A stretch of 64,000 nt of DNA from JAWKIJ01 sp041394325 (GCA_041394325.1 JAWKIJ010000001.1:2914001-2978000), one strand, 5' to 3'. Positions 19,103-27,220 are shown, numbered from the stretch's first letter. Numbers and translations: made by a program. The notes: generated from the sequence alone by a model not told the origin.

Positions 19103-19720
19103 TCACGTCACCGTGAGCTCGGCGAGCATGCCCGAGACGAAGTGCGGCGGTCCTCCCGCCACGTCGGGCTTCTCGCCGCCGGTCTCGGCCGCCGCCTTCA
19201 GATACGTGGCAGGATCCACCCCGGTTGGGATGGCGCACATGACGAGGTACCGGCCTGCCTCGGCCAGCGTGCCGTCACCGACCGCGGCGATCTGCTCGGC
19301 ACCCGGGGCGGCGAGCAGCACCGTCTTCGGCGCGCCGAGCAGAGTGCCGATCTCGGCCTCGGAGAGCCTGAGGATCTCCGTGACGGAACGGTCCTCGTCG
19401 TCGGGCAGACGGAACGCGACCAGCTCGTGGAGCTCGTGGGCCGCTCCGTTGCGCAACGTCAGCCGGGTGCCGGCCTCGACCTTCGCGGGAAGCCCGTCGA
19501 AGGCGAAGTCCACGGCGGTGACGTCGACGGTCCCCCCGTGTGCAGAATCGGTCGGGTGCTGGGAGCCCCGAAGCGTGCTCGCAGTCGTCGTGGAAGCGCT
19601 CGATGCCGTCGGCGGGTCGCCGTCACCGCAGGCGGTACTGACGACCAGCAGTGCGGCGACGGCGAGGCCCGCGGCACGGCGGGCACCGCGCGGGGCGACG
19701 AGGGTAGGGGTGGTGGACAT
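19103..19720 (-). CDS. Cupredoxin-like lipoprotein
   Basis: 205 residues. Signal peptide with a lipobox-like Ser-Thr-Ala-Cys near residue 30, then a Ser/Thr-rich linker and a beta-sandwich: Val-Asp-Val-Thr-Ala-Val-Asp-Phe-Ala-Phe-Asp-Gly-Leu, Gly-Thr-Arg-Leu-Thr-Leu-Arg-Asn, His-Glu-Leu-His-Glu-Leu, and a late Gly-Arg-Tyr-Leu-Val-Met-Cys-Ala-Ile-Pro strand. His, Cys and downstream His or Met could form a blue-copper-type site, but the exact ligands are uncertain. It follows the metallo-beta-lactamase gene by 55 bp on the same strand. Confidence 0.7.
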   Translation of the reverse strand: MSTTPTLVAPRGARRAAGLAVAALLVVSTACGDGDPPTASSASTTTASTLRGSQHPTDSAHGGTVDVTAVDFAFDGLPAKVEAGTRLTLRNGAAHELHELVAFRLPDDEDRSVTEILRLSEAEIGTLLGAPKTVLLAAPGAEQIAAVGDGTLAEAGRYLVMCAIPTGVDPATYLKAAAETGGEKPDVAGGPPHFVSGMLAELTVT

Positions 19721-19775
19721 GGTGGTTCCTTTCGGGAAGGCCGATGATCGGACCGGGAGGAGGTGTTCGGGTGGT

Positions 19776-20633
19776 TCAGGCGGCCTGCGTGCCGAGGGCG
19801 AGCAACATCTCGTCGAGTGCGCGCTGGTCGGGTTGTGGCGCGGTTGCGCTCGTGGGAACCCCCCGCAGGAGGGCATGGGCTCGGGACAGATCGCTGGCAC
19901 CGATTGTCGGACCGTGGGTCCCGGCGATCGCGTGGAGCGGCAACTCCTCGATGCGACGACAGGCCGCGGCGTACCGGCCCGGGTCGAGCAGGTCGACCCA
20001 GGGGCTGTTCCAACGGGCGAACACACCGAGGCCCGCGGCCCACTCGTCCGTGTCCAGGTCGTCGGCGAACTCGGTGCCGCGCTCGACGGGACACGCGTAG
20101 CAGTCCGACGCCCAGTACACGCCCGTACGGGAGTCGAAGAGCCCACGAGTCGTGGGCGAGTCGTACAGCGGGGGGCGGATCGCGGTGAGGATCCGGTCAC
20201 CGACGTCGAGGCCCTCCCCGTCGTTGAGCCACCGCCAACGGGTCGGCGGCACCGCGAGGTCCGAACCCATCCGTTCGCAGAGGAACCAGCTCGCCACCAG
20301 CGTGGCGTTGGGGCATCGGGCCATCAGTTCATCGACGTTGCCGTAATGGTCGGCGTCGTCGTGGCTGACGAACACCCAGCGGATGTCGTCGGGCTCCACG
20401 AGACCGAAGACATCCTGCAGGAAGCGGTCGGCATTGTCGGCGACTCCGGTGTCGACCACGACGGGTTGCGCGCCACGGATCAGCATCGAGTTCATGTGGA
20501 CCGCGGGACCGGGCCGGTCCTCGCCCGTCGTGTCCTGTATCACCCAGGTCTCGGGTGCGATCTCGACGGGGAGGTACCTCGGCTTGGCCGGAGATCCGAT
20601 GGTGTGTGCTGTGTTTTCCATGTCGACCACCAT
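19776..20633 (-). CDS. Metallo-beta-lactamase-fold hydrolase
   Basis: About 285 residues. Seen: Pro-Val-Val-Val-Asp-Thr-Gly-Val near residue 58, and the metal motif Ser-His-Asp-Asp-Ala-Asp-His near 89-95, which has Asp in place of the second His of the usual motif. Such variants occur in flavodiiron-like ODP domains and related di-iron or di-zinc proteins. Further ligands may be the Asp of Trp-Ala-Ser-Asp-Cys near 177 and His of Gly-Thr-His-Gly near 235. Start is 20633, or 20621 (Met-Glu-Asn-Thr). It is divergent from a LuxR regulator and has the cupredoxin-like lipoprotein downstream, so a redox or stress role is possible. Confidence 0.8.
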   Translation of the reverse strand: MVVDMENTAHTIGSPAKPRYLPVEIAPETWVIQDTTGEDRPGPAVHMNSMLIRGAQPVVVDTGVADNADRFLQDVFGLVEPDDIRWVFVSHDDADHYGNVDELMARCPNATLVASWFLCERMGSDLAVPPTRWRWLNDGEGLDVGDRILTAIRPPLYDSPTTRGLFDSRTGVYWASDCYACPVERGTEFADDLDTDEWAAGLGVFARWNSPWVDLLDPGRYAAACRRIEELPLHAIAGTHGPTIGASDLSRAHALLRGVPTSATAPQPDQRALDEMLLALGTQAA

Positions 20634-20705
20634 GAGGCGTTCCACGGGCGGCGCCCATCCCAGCGGACCGGGAAACTCCCCCGTCCGCCGTGGGGCCGCC
20701 CGCAC

Positions 20706-20719
20706 CCCACACATGTGGG
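20706..20719. promoter_or_regulatory. Candidate operator between the MBL-fold gene and luxR
   Basis: Inverted arms CCCACA (20706-20711) and TGTGGG (20714-20719) around a 2 nt centre, in the 122 bp divergent intergenic region, 37 nt before the LuxR start. It could be the binding site of the LuxR-type protein, which bind compact dyads as dimers. Confidence 0.4.
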
Positions 20720-20755
20720 ATGGCGGCGCCTCCCGCCGACGACGACACTGTGCGG

Positions 20756-21946
20756 ATGGCCAGCACGCTCACCCTCGAGCGAGTCAACAGCGACATCGAC
20801 GTGCTGTCCCGTGCCGGGCTCGACGTCGCGACGTTCGTCGCCGAGGTCGACCAGTCCCTCGAGCGGGCCATACCGCATGTTGCCGCCTGCATGTGCACCG
20901 TCGACCCGGCCACCCACCTGCTGACCGGTACCTACAAGTTCGGCGACCTCTACGGCAACGACGAACACGACCTCGACTGGGGGTTGCAGGAGTACTCGGG
21001 TGTGGATCCGAGCAACTTCCCCGACCTGTTCGCCCGCAACGTCGACGCGGTGAGCGTCCACCGCTCGACGGGCGGCGACGTCGCCGCGAGCCCTCGACTG
21101 GAGCGCTTCCTCAACCCGTTGTACGGGTACGCCGACGAGTTGCGGATGGTCGGGCGCAACGGTGACGTCGGCTGGGGCGGGATGGCGCTGTTCCGCGGCC
21201 CCGACGATGCACCCTTCACCGAGCACGAGGTCACGTTCGTCGCGTCGTTGTCGGAGCGCTTCGCGGCGGGGCTGCGATCGGGGCTGCTGGTGCGCCTCGC
21301 GTCCGCGTTCCAACCCGGACGACCCGAAGCCGACCACCGGCCCGCCGAGGCCGGTCCCGCGGTCGCCATCGTCGATTCCGCCAACCGACTACTCCAGGTG
21401 TCGGTTGGCGCCGCGCGGCTCCTCGAGGAGATGACGATGGAGGCGAACCGCGCCGACGCCAGCGGCACCATCGCCTCGTTGATCGCCGGAGCACGACGCT
21501 ATGTCGAGGGAACCGCGGAGGTGCTGCCCCGGGGTCGGGTCCGCCTGCCGTCCGGTAGGTGGATCGTGCTGCACGCCTCACCCCTCAGCGGTAGCGACGG
21601 CCGTTCGGGTGACGTCGTCATCACGATGGAGGAGGCTCGGCCGCCCGAGATCGTGCCGCTGGTCGTGGCCGCGTTCGGCCTCACCGACCGTGAGCGTGAC
21701 GTCACCCGCCTCGTGCTCCAGGGCGCGGACACCAAGGAGATCGCGACGACGTTGCACGTCTCGCGCTACACCGTGCAGGACCACCTCAAGTCGGTGTTCG
21801 ACAAGGCCGACGTCCGCAGCCGTCGGGAGCTCGTGTCGAGGGTCTTCTTCGACCAGTACTCGCCACGACTCGGGGGCGACCTCGCTCCCTCGGGGTGGTT
21901 CGCCACCGAAGTGGGGCCGAGTCCGGAGGCCACCGCTCGGACCTGA
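20756..21946 (+). CDS. LuxR family transcriptional regulator with GAF-like sensor domain
   Basis: 396 residues. Residues ~1-180 look like a GAF-type sensor (Cys-Met-Cys-Thr-Val-Asp, Gly-Trp-Gly-Gly-Met-Ala-Leu-Phe-Arg, Leu-Ser-Glu-Arg-Phe-Ala). A middle region (~200-290) resembles a PAS/helper domain. The C-terminal ~65 residues contain the LuxR helix-turn-helix: Leu-Thr-Asp-Arg-Glu-Arg-Asp-Val-Thr-Arg-Leu-Val, Thr-Lys-Glu-Ile-Ala-Thr-Thr-Leu, Val-Ser-Arg-Tyr-Thr-Val-Gln-Asp-His-Leu-Lys. ATG 20756 follows the GAF family start. Divergent from the MBL-fold gene, so it probably controls it. Confidence 0.87.
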   Translation: MASTLTLERVNSDIDVLSRAGLDVATFVAEVDQSLERAIPHVAACMCTVDPATHLLTGTYKFGDLYGNDEHDLDWGLQEYSGVDPSNFPDLFARNVDAVSVHRSTGGDVAASPRLERFLNPLYGYADELRMVGRNGDVGWGGMALFRGPDDAPFTEHEVTFVASLSERFAAGLRSGLLVRLASAFQPGRPEADHRPAEAGPAVAIVDSANRLLQVSVGAARLLEEMTMEANRADASGTIASLIAGARRYVEGTAEVLPRGRVRLPSGRWIVLHASPLSGSDGRSGDVVITMEEARPPEIVPLVVAAFGLTDRERDVTRLVLQGADTKEIATTLHVSRYTVQDHLKSVFDKADVRSRRELVSRVFFDQYSPRLGGDLAPSGWFATEVGPSPEATART

Positions 21947-21973
21947 CCGCCGGCACGATTCGTTCGACGGATC

Positions 21974-22756
21974 TCAGGTCCGGGCTCGGGCTCCGAGCAT
22001 CGAGTGGCCGTAGGCGACGACGACGCGCAGGGTGTCACGGTCGGTCACGACGACGGGGCTACCTTCCTCGAGCCCGTCGAGGCAGGCCACCGCGACGTTC
22101 GCGGGGTCGCCGAAGGTGGTGCCCGCGGGATCCGGCGTGCGGCCCTGGTACTCGGCCTCTGCGTCGAAGAGCCGGGTCGCCGTGATCCCGACGATGGCGA
22201 CCGTGGTCGGGCACACCTCGCTGAAGGCCAATCCGTAGGTCAGCGCCGCGGCCTTCGTGGCACCGTACAACGCTCCGTGGATCTCGGGGGCGACCGCCGA
22301 ACCACTGGAGATCACGAGCGCACGGGCCTCGGCGGTTCGCGGGGCCGTGAGCGTGCGCGCCACCCCCACGAGGTTGATGTCGACCAGCCGTCGGGTCGCG
22401 TCCTCGTCGAGTGGTCGGTGGCGTGACGAGTCGACGACTCCGGCGTTGGCGACGACGATGTCGACCGGCGGAAGAGAGGAGAAGTCGAAGGAGCGGACGT
22501 CACCCTCGACGTGTTCCACCCCGGGCCTGGCGACGTCGGGAGTGTCGACGTCGACAGAGGTCACCGCCGCGCCGCGGCGCACGAGTTCGGCACACAACGC
22601 CGCACCGATGCCGTTGGTCCCACCCGTGACCAACGCGGATCGACCGGCCACGGCGAAGGCCGGATGGGTATCGAGACCCCTTCGGACCGCCCGGGAATAG
22701 CGGACCGTCCGCCACACCGAGGCACCCAGTCGCGCCATAGGCCCTGAACCTGCCAT
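21974..22756 (-). CDS. SDR family oxidoreductase under MerR control
   Basis: About 260 residues. NAD(P)-dependent short-chain dehydrogenase: Thr-Gly-Gly-Thr-Asn-Gly-Ile-Gly near residue 44-51, Asn-Ala-Gly-Val near 108, Ile-Ser-Ser-Gly-Ser near 150, and Tyr-Gly-Ala-Thr-Lys near 163-167. A ~35-residue N-terminal extension precedes the Rossmann fold. Starts at 22756 or 22738 are both possible; 22756 is taken. The MerR gene lies just upstream on the same strand, with a strong dyad (22845-22862) between them in promoter position for this gene. The substrate is unknown. Confidence 0.85.
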   Translation of the reverse strand: MAGSGPMARLGASVWRTVRYSRAVRRGLDTHPAFAVAGRSALVTGGTNGIGAALCAELVRRGAAVTSVDVDTPDVARPGVEHVEGDVRSFDFSSLPPVDIVVANAGVVDSSRHRPLDEDATRRLVDINLVGVARTLTAPRTAEARALVISSGSAVAPEIHGALYGATKAAALTYGLAFSEVCPTTVAIVGITATRLFDAEAEYQGRTPDPAGTTFGDPANVAVACLDGLEEGSPVVVTDRDTLRVVVAYGHSMLGARART

Positions 22757-22844
22757 GTCGAACCTCTCCTGTGTCCGGCATCCCGATCGCGCGAGGCGAC
22801 ATCGGGGTGGCGCCGGACGCCGTGAATCGCTTGGCATCCAACCC

Positions 22845-22862
22845 TACCCTCACGTAAGGGTA
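22845..22862. promoter_or_regulatory. MerR-type operator between merR gene and SDR gene
   Basis: TACCCT (22845-22850) and AGGGTA (22857-22862) are perfect arms, and the centre CACGTA is itself nearly palindromic, so 16 of 18 positions are symmetric. This is the form of MerR-family operators, which sit between the -35 and -10 elements. It is 89 nt upstream of the SDR start and follows the MerR stop. Confidence 0.6.
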
Positions 22863-22915
22863 AAGTTTGCGCGGGGGCCGGATTCCGATGGGGGACGCCG
22901 ACCGCTCCCGACTCG

Positions 22916-23323
22916 TCAGGTGCGCGACCCCTGTTCGACCTCCTCGCGCAACACGGCGGTGAGGGAACGCGCTTCCCTCAGCTGCCGTGCGAGCTTGACG
23001 CAACGCTCCTCGGCCCTCGACAGGCTCTCCTTGAGGTACTCGAGCTGCGCGACACTCAACGACCCACCGCCTTCGAGCAGGTCATGGATGGCGAGGAGCT
23101 CTCCGGACTCCTCGAGGCTGAAGCCGAGCGGCTTCATCGCCTTGATGTGGACGAGGCGCGCGATGTCCTCGTCGGTGTAGAGGCGGAAGCCACCGGGGGA
23201 ACGACCGGTCGGCGTCACCAGCCCGATCTCGTCGTAGTGCCGGAGGGTCCGTTGCGACAGCCCCACCTGCTCCTCCACCGCGCCGATCTGGTGGAGCGGG
23301 GCAAGCGTGTCGTGATCGGTCAT
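22916..23323 (-). CDS. MerR family transcriptional regulator
   Basis: 135 residues. N-terminal MerR helix-turn-helix: Ile-Gly-Ala-Val-Glu-Glu-Gln-Val-Gly-Leu-Ser, Thr-Leu-Arg-His-Tyr-Asp-Glu-Ile-Gly-Leu-Val, Gly-Gly-Phe-Arg-Leu-Tyr-Thr-Asp-Glu-Asp. The C-terminal half is a long dimerisation coiled coil (residues ~80-130) rich in Glu, Arg and Leu. There is only one Cys, so a metal-sensing role is unlikely; stress or drug signals are more likely. It probably acts at the dyad downstream to switch on the SDR gene. Confidence 0.88.
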   Translation of the reverse strand: MTDHDTLAPLHQIGAVEEQVGLSQRTLRHYDEIGLVTPTGRSPGGFRLYTDEDIARLVHIKAMKPLGFSLEESGELLAIHDLLEGGGSLSVAQLEYLKESLSRAEERCVKLARQLREARSLTAVLREEVEQGSRT

Positions 23324-23414
23324 CCAAGGTCCTCGGTCGGGGTTCGATCGTAGAGCGGACCGAAGCGGCGTGTGACGTCCACGACGGTCGGCGCCGGGTC
23401 GCGCCGCAACCGGC

Positions 23415-23420
23415 TACCTT
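23415..23420 (+). promoter_or_regulatory. -10 element for leaderless PNPOx-like gene
   Basis: TACCTT ends 6 nt before the GTG at 23427, with no ribosome-binding sequence. This fits a leaderless transcript and supports the GTG start. Confidence 0.45.
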
Positions 23421-23426
23421 GCGTCG

Positions 23427-23906
23427 GTGGTCGCCTGGATCGAGTTCGAGGCCGCCGAACCCGAATTCGCCGCCCGTGTGCGAGCCCGGTTCGACGTCGG
23501 TCGGCACAAGACGATCGCCACCGTCCGCGCCGACGGCTCACCACGGATCTCGGGTATCGAATGCGAGTTCGTGGACGGTGTCCTTCGATTCGGTTCGATG
23601 GCCGGAGCACGGAAGAGCGCGGACCTCCACCGCGATCCCCGCTTCGCGTTGCACAGCCCGACGGTCCACCCCGTGGAGGGCAGGGAGGCCGAATGGCCGG
23701 GTGAGGCGAAGATCGCGGGCATCGCACGCTCAGGAGGTCCGGTCCTCCTCGAGCATGCGGCCGATGCGACCGGAGAGGTTCCCGCGGGCGAGATGTTCCT
23801 CGCCGATGTGACCGAAGTGGCGACGACCGGACTCACCCCCGATGCGACCGCGCTCATCGTCGAGGTATGGACGCCGCGGCTCGGTCTTCGCCGGTTCGAG
23901 CGGTGA
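23427..23906 (+). CDS. Pyridoxamine 5'-phosphate oxidase-like flavoprotein
   Basis: 159 residues, split-barrel FMN- or F420-binding fold. Seen: Lys-Thr-Ile-Ala-Thr-Val-Arg-Ala-Asp-Gly-Ser-Pro-Arg-Ile-Ser-Gly-Ile near residues 28-44, then Arg-Lys-Ser-Ala-Asp-Leu-His-Arg-Asp-Pro-Arg-Phe-Ala-Leu near 61-74, the common cofactor-binding signature of this group. It may be an F420- or FMN-dependent reductase acting on an unknown substrate. Start GTG 23427 is supported by the leaderless promoter. Convergent with the HAAS membrane protein gene. Confidence 0.83.
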   Translation: MVAWIEFEAAEPEFAARVRARFDVGRHKTIATVRADGSPRISGIECEFVDGVLRFGSMAGARKSADLHRDPRFALHSPTVHPVEGREAEWPGEAKIAGIARSGGPVLLEHAADATGEVPAGEMFLADVTEVATTGLTPDATALIVEVWTPRLGLRRFER

Positions 23907-23933
23907 GGGCCGCGCCGACCGACCCGGTTGGGC

Positions 23934-24905
23934 TCAGGCGACCACACCCTCGGACCGGGCGACCGGTGACGTCGCCTTGGCGGCCGAACTGAGGGCTTCC
24001 CACGCGTCCCAGCAGAGCACCACACCCACTGCCCCGGTGAGGAGGAAGGGGTTCGGCACCAACGTGGTCTCGCGTCCGACCTCGTCGGACAACGCCGCCA
24101 GGAACGCCGGGTTGACCAATCGCTGAGTGAATGCCGCCCAGGCGACGAGGACCAGAAGTACCGCGTCGATGCCGGCGACCGCCGACGCCAGCGGCCACGA
24201 CCAGGAGCCGTGGGCGTGTGCGGCGAGCACCAGCGCGAGACCGGCGGCCAGGAGGCCGAGCACCACCCACATCGGTCCGCTCCAGAGAGGCGGATCGAGG
24301 ACCGCGATGGAATCTCCGTCCGCGTCCTTCACCGGGGACCACCACCGCTGGACGAAGACGGTCGATACCAGGATCCCGGTGGCGACCAGCTCCGCGACGG
24401 TGTCCCCGACGGTAACCCGGGGCTGATCGGGAACCAGGGGCAGATCGTCGGGGGTCCAGTTCGCGGAGCGTCCGGGAACGTCACCGGAGCCGAACCGCTC
24501 GATGAGCACGAAGACCACGGTCGTCCAGAAGCAGACCTGGAGCACCGCGGTCGTAGCACCGTCGAGCACGCCGAGGGCCACCCTCCACACCGTCGGGTCC
24601 TCGCCGAGCGCCGCACCCAACCCACCCAGCGCCGCGAGCAGCGGTACCACGACGCTCAGCCATCTCCGGAGCTGCCGGACGTACTCGGGGTACAGCACGG
24701 TCCCTATGAGCGCCCGGCGCCCTTTGTGCAAGCCGTCTGCCAACCGCGCCGGATCACCCAGCTCCACAAGGGCCTGTCGCTCCCCCACCCGCTCGGACAG
24801 CGCCGCAACGGTCCACCTGACCTCGGCTGCGACTTCACGGCGCCGAGCGGCCGGGAGCCGCCGAGTGACGGCCCACACGTAGCGGTCGGTAAGGGTCGTG
24901 GTCAT
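23934..24905 (-). CDS. HAAS-domain integral membrane protein
   Basis: 323 residues. The first ~60 residues have the HAAS signature (Arg-Tyr-Val-Trp-Ala-Val-Thr-Arg-Arg-Leu-Pro, Arg-Arg-Glu-Val-Ala-Ala-Glu-Val) that usually sits under control of a PadR-type regulator. Then come about six hydrophobic helices (near 90-115, 125-145, 175-200, 225-245, 255-275 and 295-310). No PadR gene is visible here. ATG 24905 is chosen because the HAAS domain begins at once. Divergent from the secreted phosphatase gene at 25054. Function is unknown. Confidence 0.75.
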   Translation of the reverse strand: MTTTLTDRYVWAVTRRLPAARRREVAAEVRWTVAALSERVGERQALVELGDPARLADGLHKGRRALIGTVLYPEYVRQLRRWLSVVVPLLAALGGLGAALGEDPTVWRVALGVLDGATTAVLQVCFWTTVVFVLIERFGSGDVPGRSANWTPDDLPLVPDQPRVTVGDTVAELVATGILVSTVFVQRWWSPVKDADGDSIAVLDPPLWSGPMWVVLGLLAAGLALVLAAHAHGSWSWPLASAVAGIDAVLLVLVAWAAFTQRLVNPAFLAALSDEVGRETTLVPNPFLLTGAVGVVLCWDAWEALSSAAKATSPVARSEGVVA

Positions 24906-24990
24906 CCCGGCTCCTCGTGTTCCGCGGTACGGGTTCAGTGGTGAAGCGGGCACGGAGTCGAACACGGACCCGTCACGCTCGGCGAGACTA

Positions 24991-25004
24991 TTCCCGACCG
25001 GGAA
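24991..25004. promoter_or_regulatory. Short dyad in the divergent promoter region
   Basis: TTCCCG (24991-24996) and CGGGAA (24999-25004) around a 2 nt centre, 50 nt before the phosphatase start and 86 nt before the HAAS gene start. Possible operator for either gene; no regulator gene is adjacent. Confidence 0.3.
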
Positions 25005-25053
25005 CCCCGAGGCCGGCGGCCGAGCCACGCAATCCGCCGATTGGAGACCAGCG

Positions 25054-26068
25054 ATGCCCACCGAATCCGTGACGACACGATCCGCCCGCCGACTGCTGCT
25101 TGTCGCGACGATCATCGTCGCCACCGCACTCACGGCATGCGGTGGCGGTGGTTCGGGACGGGGCGGCCCGGACTCCGACGTCACGACCACGTCGGCCGTG
25201 GCGCCGCGGTGGGACGGGCGGATCCATGCACTCACCTACAACGTCGCCGGTCTGCCGGAGGCCCTGTCGGGCTCCAACCCCGAGACCAACACGCAACTCA
25301 TCGGGCCGAGGCTCAACGACTTCGACCTGGTCCTGCTGCAGGAGACATGGAAGACCCCCGAGCCGAATCCGCTCGCCCCGATCCGCGTGTACTACGAGAT
25401 CCTCCAGGCCCAGAGCACCCACAAGTTCGCGTCACCGATGCTTCCACAGCCCCTCGGCTCGAATCCCGAACGAACCAGCGCGCTGCTGGCGGACGGGCTC
25501 GCCCTGTTCTCGAACATCCCGATGGGCGACGTGACCCACACCGCTTGGACGGGTTGCTTCGGGGGGATGGACACCTCGGACCACGGTGCCGCGGACTGCC
25601 TGGCGACCAAGGGTTTCGCCGTCACGACCATCACCGTCGCCGACGGTGTGACGATCGACGTGTACGACCTCCATGCGGAGGCGGGCAGCAGCTCGAAGGA
25701 CCAGGAACTGCAGGCCGCCGACTACCGACAGCTCGCCGACTACATCGACACCCACTCCAAGGACCACGCGATCATCCTGGGTGGCGATACCAACCTGCAC
25801 ATCGAGGCCGATCCGAAGAACCCCCAGGACACCGCCGACGACCATCTGGTCGACCTTCCTGGCCGACACCGGGCTCACCGATTCATGCGCGCCGAAGCGT
25901 TGTGACGACACCGCACGCATCGACAAGTTCGCCTACCGAAGCAGCGCCGGCGTCGAGCTGGGCGTGTTGGACTACACCGTGGAGACGAAGCGATTCACCG
26001 ACGACGCCGGCGAGCAGTTGAGCGACCACGAGGCGCTCTCGGTCACGTTCGGTTGGCGTCGGCCCTGA
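25054..26068 (+). CDS. Endonuclease/exonuclease/phosphatase-fold lipoprotein, sphingomyelinase-like (one frame break)
   Basis: Exported metal-dependent phosphodiesterase or phosphatase. The signal peptide ends in Leu-Thr-Ala-Cys, a good lipobox, followed by a Gly-rich stretch. Family motifs: Tyr-Asn-Val-Ala-Gly-Leu-Pro near residue 64, Leu-Gln-Glu-Thr-Trp near 95 (metal Glu), Asp-Leu-His-Ala-Glu near 208, and Gly-Gly-Asp-Thr-Asn near 245. The last part (Ile-Asp-Lys-Phe-Ala-Tyr, Ser-Asp-His-Glu-Ala-Leu with catalytic Asp-His) is read only after skipping one C near 25850; in the sequence as given the frame stops at 25905. With the correction it is ~337 residues, normal for bacterial neutral-sphingomyelinase-like proteins. 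Confidence 0.8.
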
Positions 26069-26118
26069 TCACCCCGGGGGGTTCGGGTATCGCTGTTGCC
26101 CATCCCGGAGGCCGGTCG

Positions 26119-26727
26119 TCAACGAAGCCGGTCGCCGCGTCCGGCGGCATCGGGCAACTCGTCGAGGAGCCGGGAGACGGCGAATCGTGCCTTCAACTGC
26201 TGGAGGACGTCGACGACCGCGTGATGCACCGAGGAACTCGCGTTTTCCGCCGTCTCGGCGTAGACGATGCTCACCTGGGTCGCGCCGTCGCCGCGGATAC
26301 CGACGCCCAGCACCTCCTCGGGTCGCTCGAAGGCCGCGATGATGTCGGCGCCGACCACGGCGCAACGGTCGGGGTCCATCGCCGTCCCGAACGCGTAGAC
26401 CCACTGACCGGCCAGGGGGAGGCGGAGCATGCCGGCGGGATGGTGGACAGCATCGGCGGTCATGCCGACCTCGACGACGGGATCACCGTCGAGGTCGAGG
26501 AACCGCATCCGCTTCCCGTCGAGATGACGGGCCCAACAGGCCGCGACGTGACGCCGGAACGCGCACGGGTGCACACGGAGCACCGCTTCGCCGCCCGATT
26601 CCGACGGCGACCACGCGACCTCGACGAGCAGGCGGTCACCGCCCGAAAGCCGGGTCTCCAGACCCGGGAACATGTGATTCAGTGCAGCCGCGACCCGCAC
26701 GTCGGCGAAGCCCTGCTCAGAGATCAT
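26119..26727 (-). CDS. Hypothetical protein, 202 residues
   Basis: No family recognised. No signal peptide or membrane segment. Mixed alpha/beta composition, with strands such as Arg-Leu-Leu-Val-Glu-Val-Ala-Trp and Arg-Met-Arg-Phe-Leu-Asp-Leu-Asp, and a polar Arg-rich C-terminus. Cytoplasmic enzyme or binding protein is possible. Start ATG 26727 (Met-Ile-Ser-Glu-Gln) is chosen because upstream sequence is unlike the protein and holds the strong dyad at 26777-26796, 50 nt away, which may control this gene. Confidence 0.6.
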   Translation of the reverse strand: MISEQGFADVRVAAALNHMFPGLETRLSGGDRLLVEVAWSPSESGGEAVLRVHPCAFRRHVAACWARHLDGKRMRFLDLDGDPVVEVGMTADAVHHPAGMLRLPLAGQWVYAFGTAMDPDRCAVVGADIIAAFERPEEVLGVGIRGDGATQVSIVYAETAENASSSVHHAVVDVLQQLKARFAVSRLLDELPDAAGRGDRLR

Positions 26728-26776
26728 CGACTCCCCTCGTCGTTCGGATCGTGCCCGGGCTCGAATACATCCGGAC

Positions 26777-26796
26777 ATGTTAGGCAGTCCTAACAT
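26777..26796. promoter_or_regulatory. DtxR/IdeR-like metal box, perfect 8 bp dyad
   Basis: ATGTTAGG (26777-26784) and CCTAACAT (26789-26796), arms perfectly inverted with a CAGT centre. The core TTAGG...CCTAA resembles the iron- or manganese-box half-sites read by DtxR/IdeR/MntR repressors, though the spacing is not identical to the classic 19 bp box. It lies 50 nt from the orphan gene at 26727 (minus) and 164 nt from the KhtT-like gene (plus). Confidence 0.5.
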
Positions 26797-26959
26797 TCTG
26801 GGCAACCACCTCGGTCACCCTCCGCGACACCCCCACCCCCACCTCCCCCGCGGGTTGGAGGACTGCTACGGTGCCCGGGGAGATCGAGGGCTCGGGGCCC
26901 ACCATCGCCAGGCCGCCACCGTTCCTCCACGGAGCCGCGGCCCCGACGAGGAACTCCAC

Positions 26960-27220
26960 ATGCGAAGGCACAAGGTTCGCTACGAGCAACTCCCCAAGGT
27001 CGGCGACCTCTTCGAGTTCGACACCGAATCGGAGCGGACCATCACCGTGATCGTCCATCGCTCGGGCACGCGGGAACTCGCTATCGGCGATCCGGGAGAT
27101 GAGGAGCCGTTCCTGGTCCTCGACCTGACCGAGAACGAGGCGCTCGCCCTCGCGACGATCCTCACCGGCAATCAGATCGACCTCAGTACCACCCCGCGCA
27201 CCTGGCCCACCGATCCCTGA
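26960..27220 (+). CDS. KhtT N-domain-like cation/proton antiporter regulatory protein
   Basis: 86 residues. Resembles the N-terminal half of KhtT, the regulatory subunit of K+/H+ antiporters: Leu-Pro-Lys-Val-Gly-Asp-Leu-Phe-Glu-Phe-Asp-Thr, Ile-Thr-Val-Ile-Val-His-Arg-Ser-Gly-Thr-Arg-Glu-Leu-Ala-Ile, then Leu-Asp-Leu-Thr-Glu-Asn-Glu-Ala-Leu-Ala-Leu-Ala. The TrkA-C nucleotide-binding part of full KhtT is absent. ATG 26960 begins the domain. It ends 59 bp upstream of mrpA on the same strand, so it is likely to be read with the antiporter operon, suggesting a regulatory add-on. No KhtU-type antiporter is next to it. Confidence 0.65.
   Translation: MRRHKVRYEQLPKVGDLFEFDTESERTITVIVHRSGTRELAIGDPGDEEPFLVLDLTENEALALATILTGNQIDLSTTPRTWPTDP

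Noticed and set aside
19093..19112. Three tandem TCACG units at the end of the cupredoxin-like gene
   Set aside because: Very short, overlaps a stop codon, and no further units; not a CRISPR or regulatory array.
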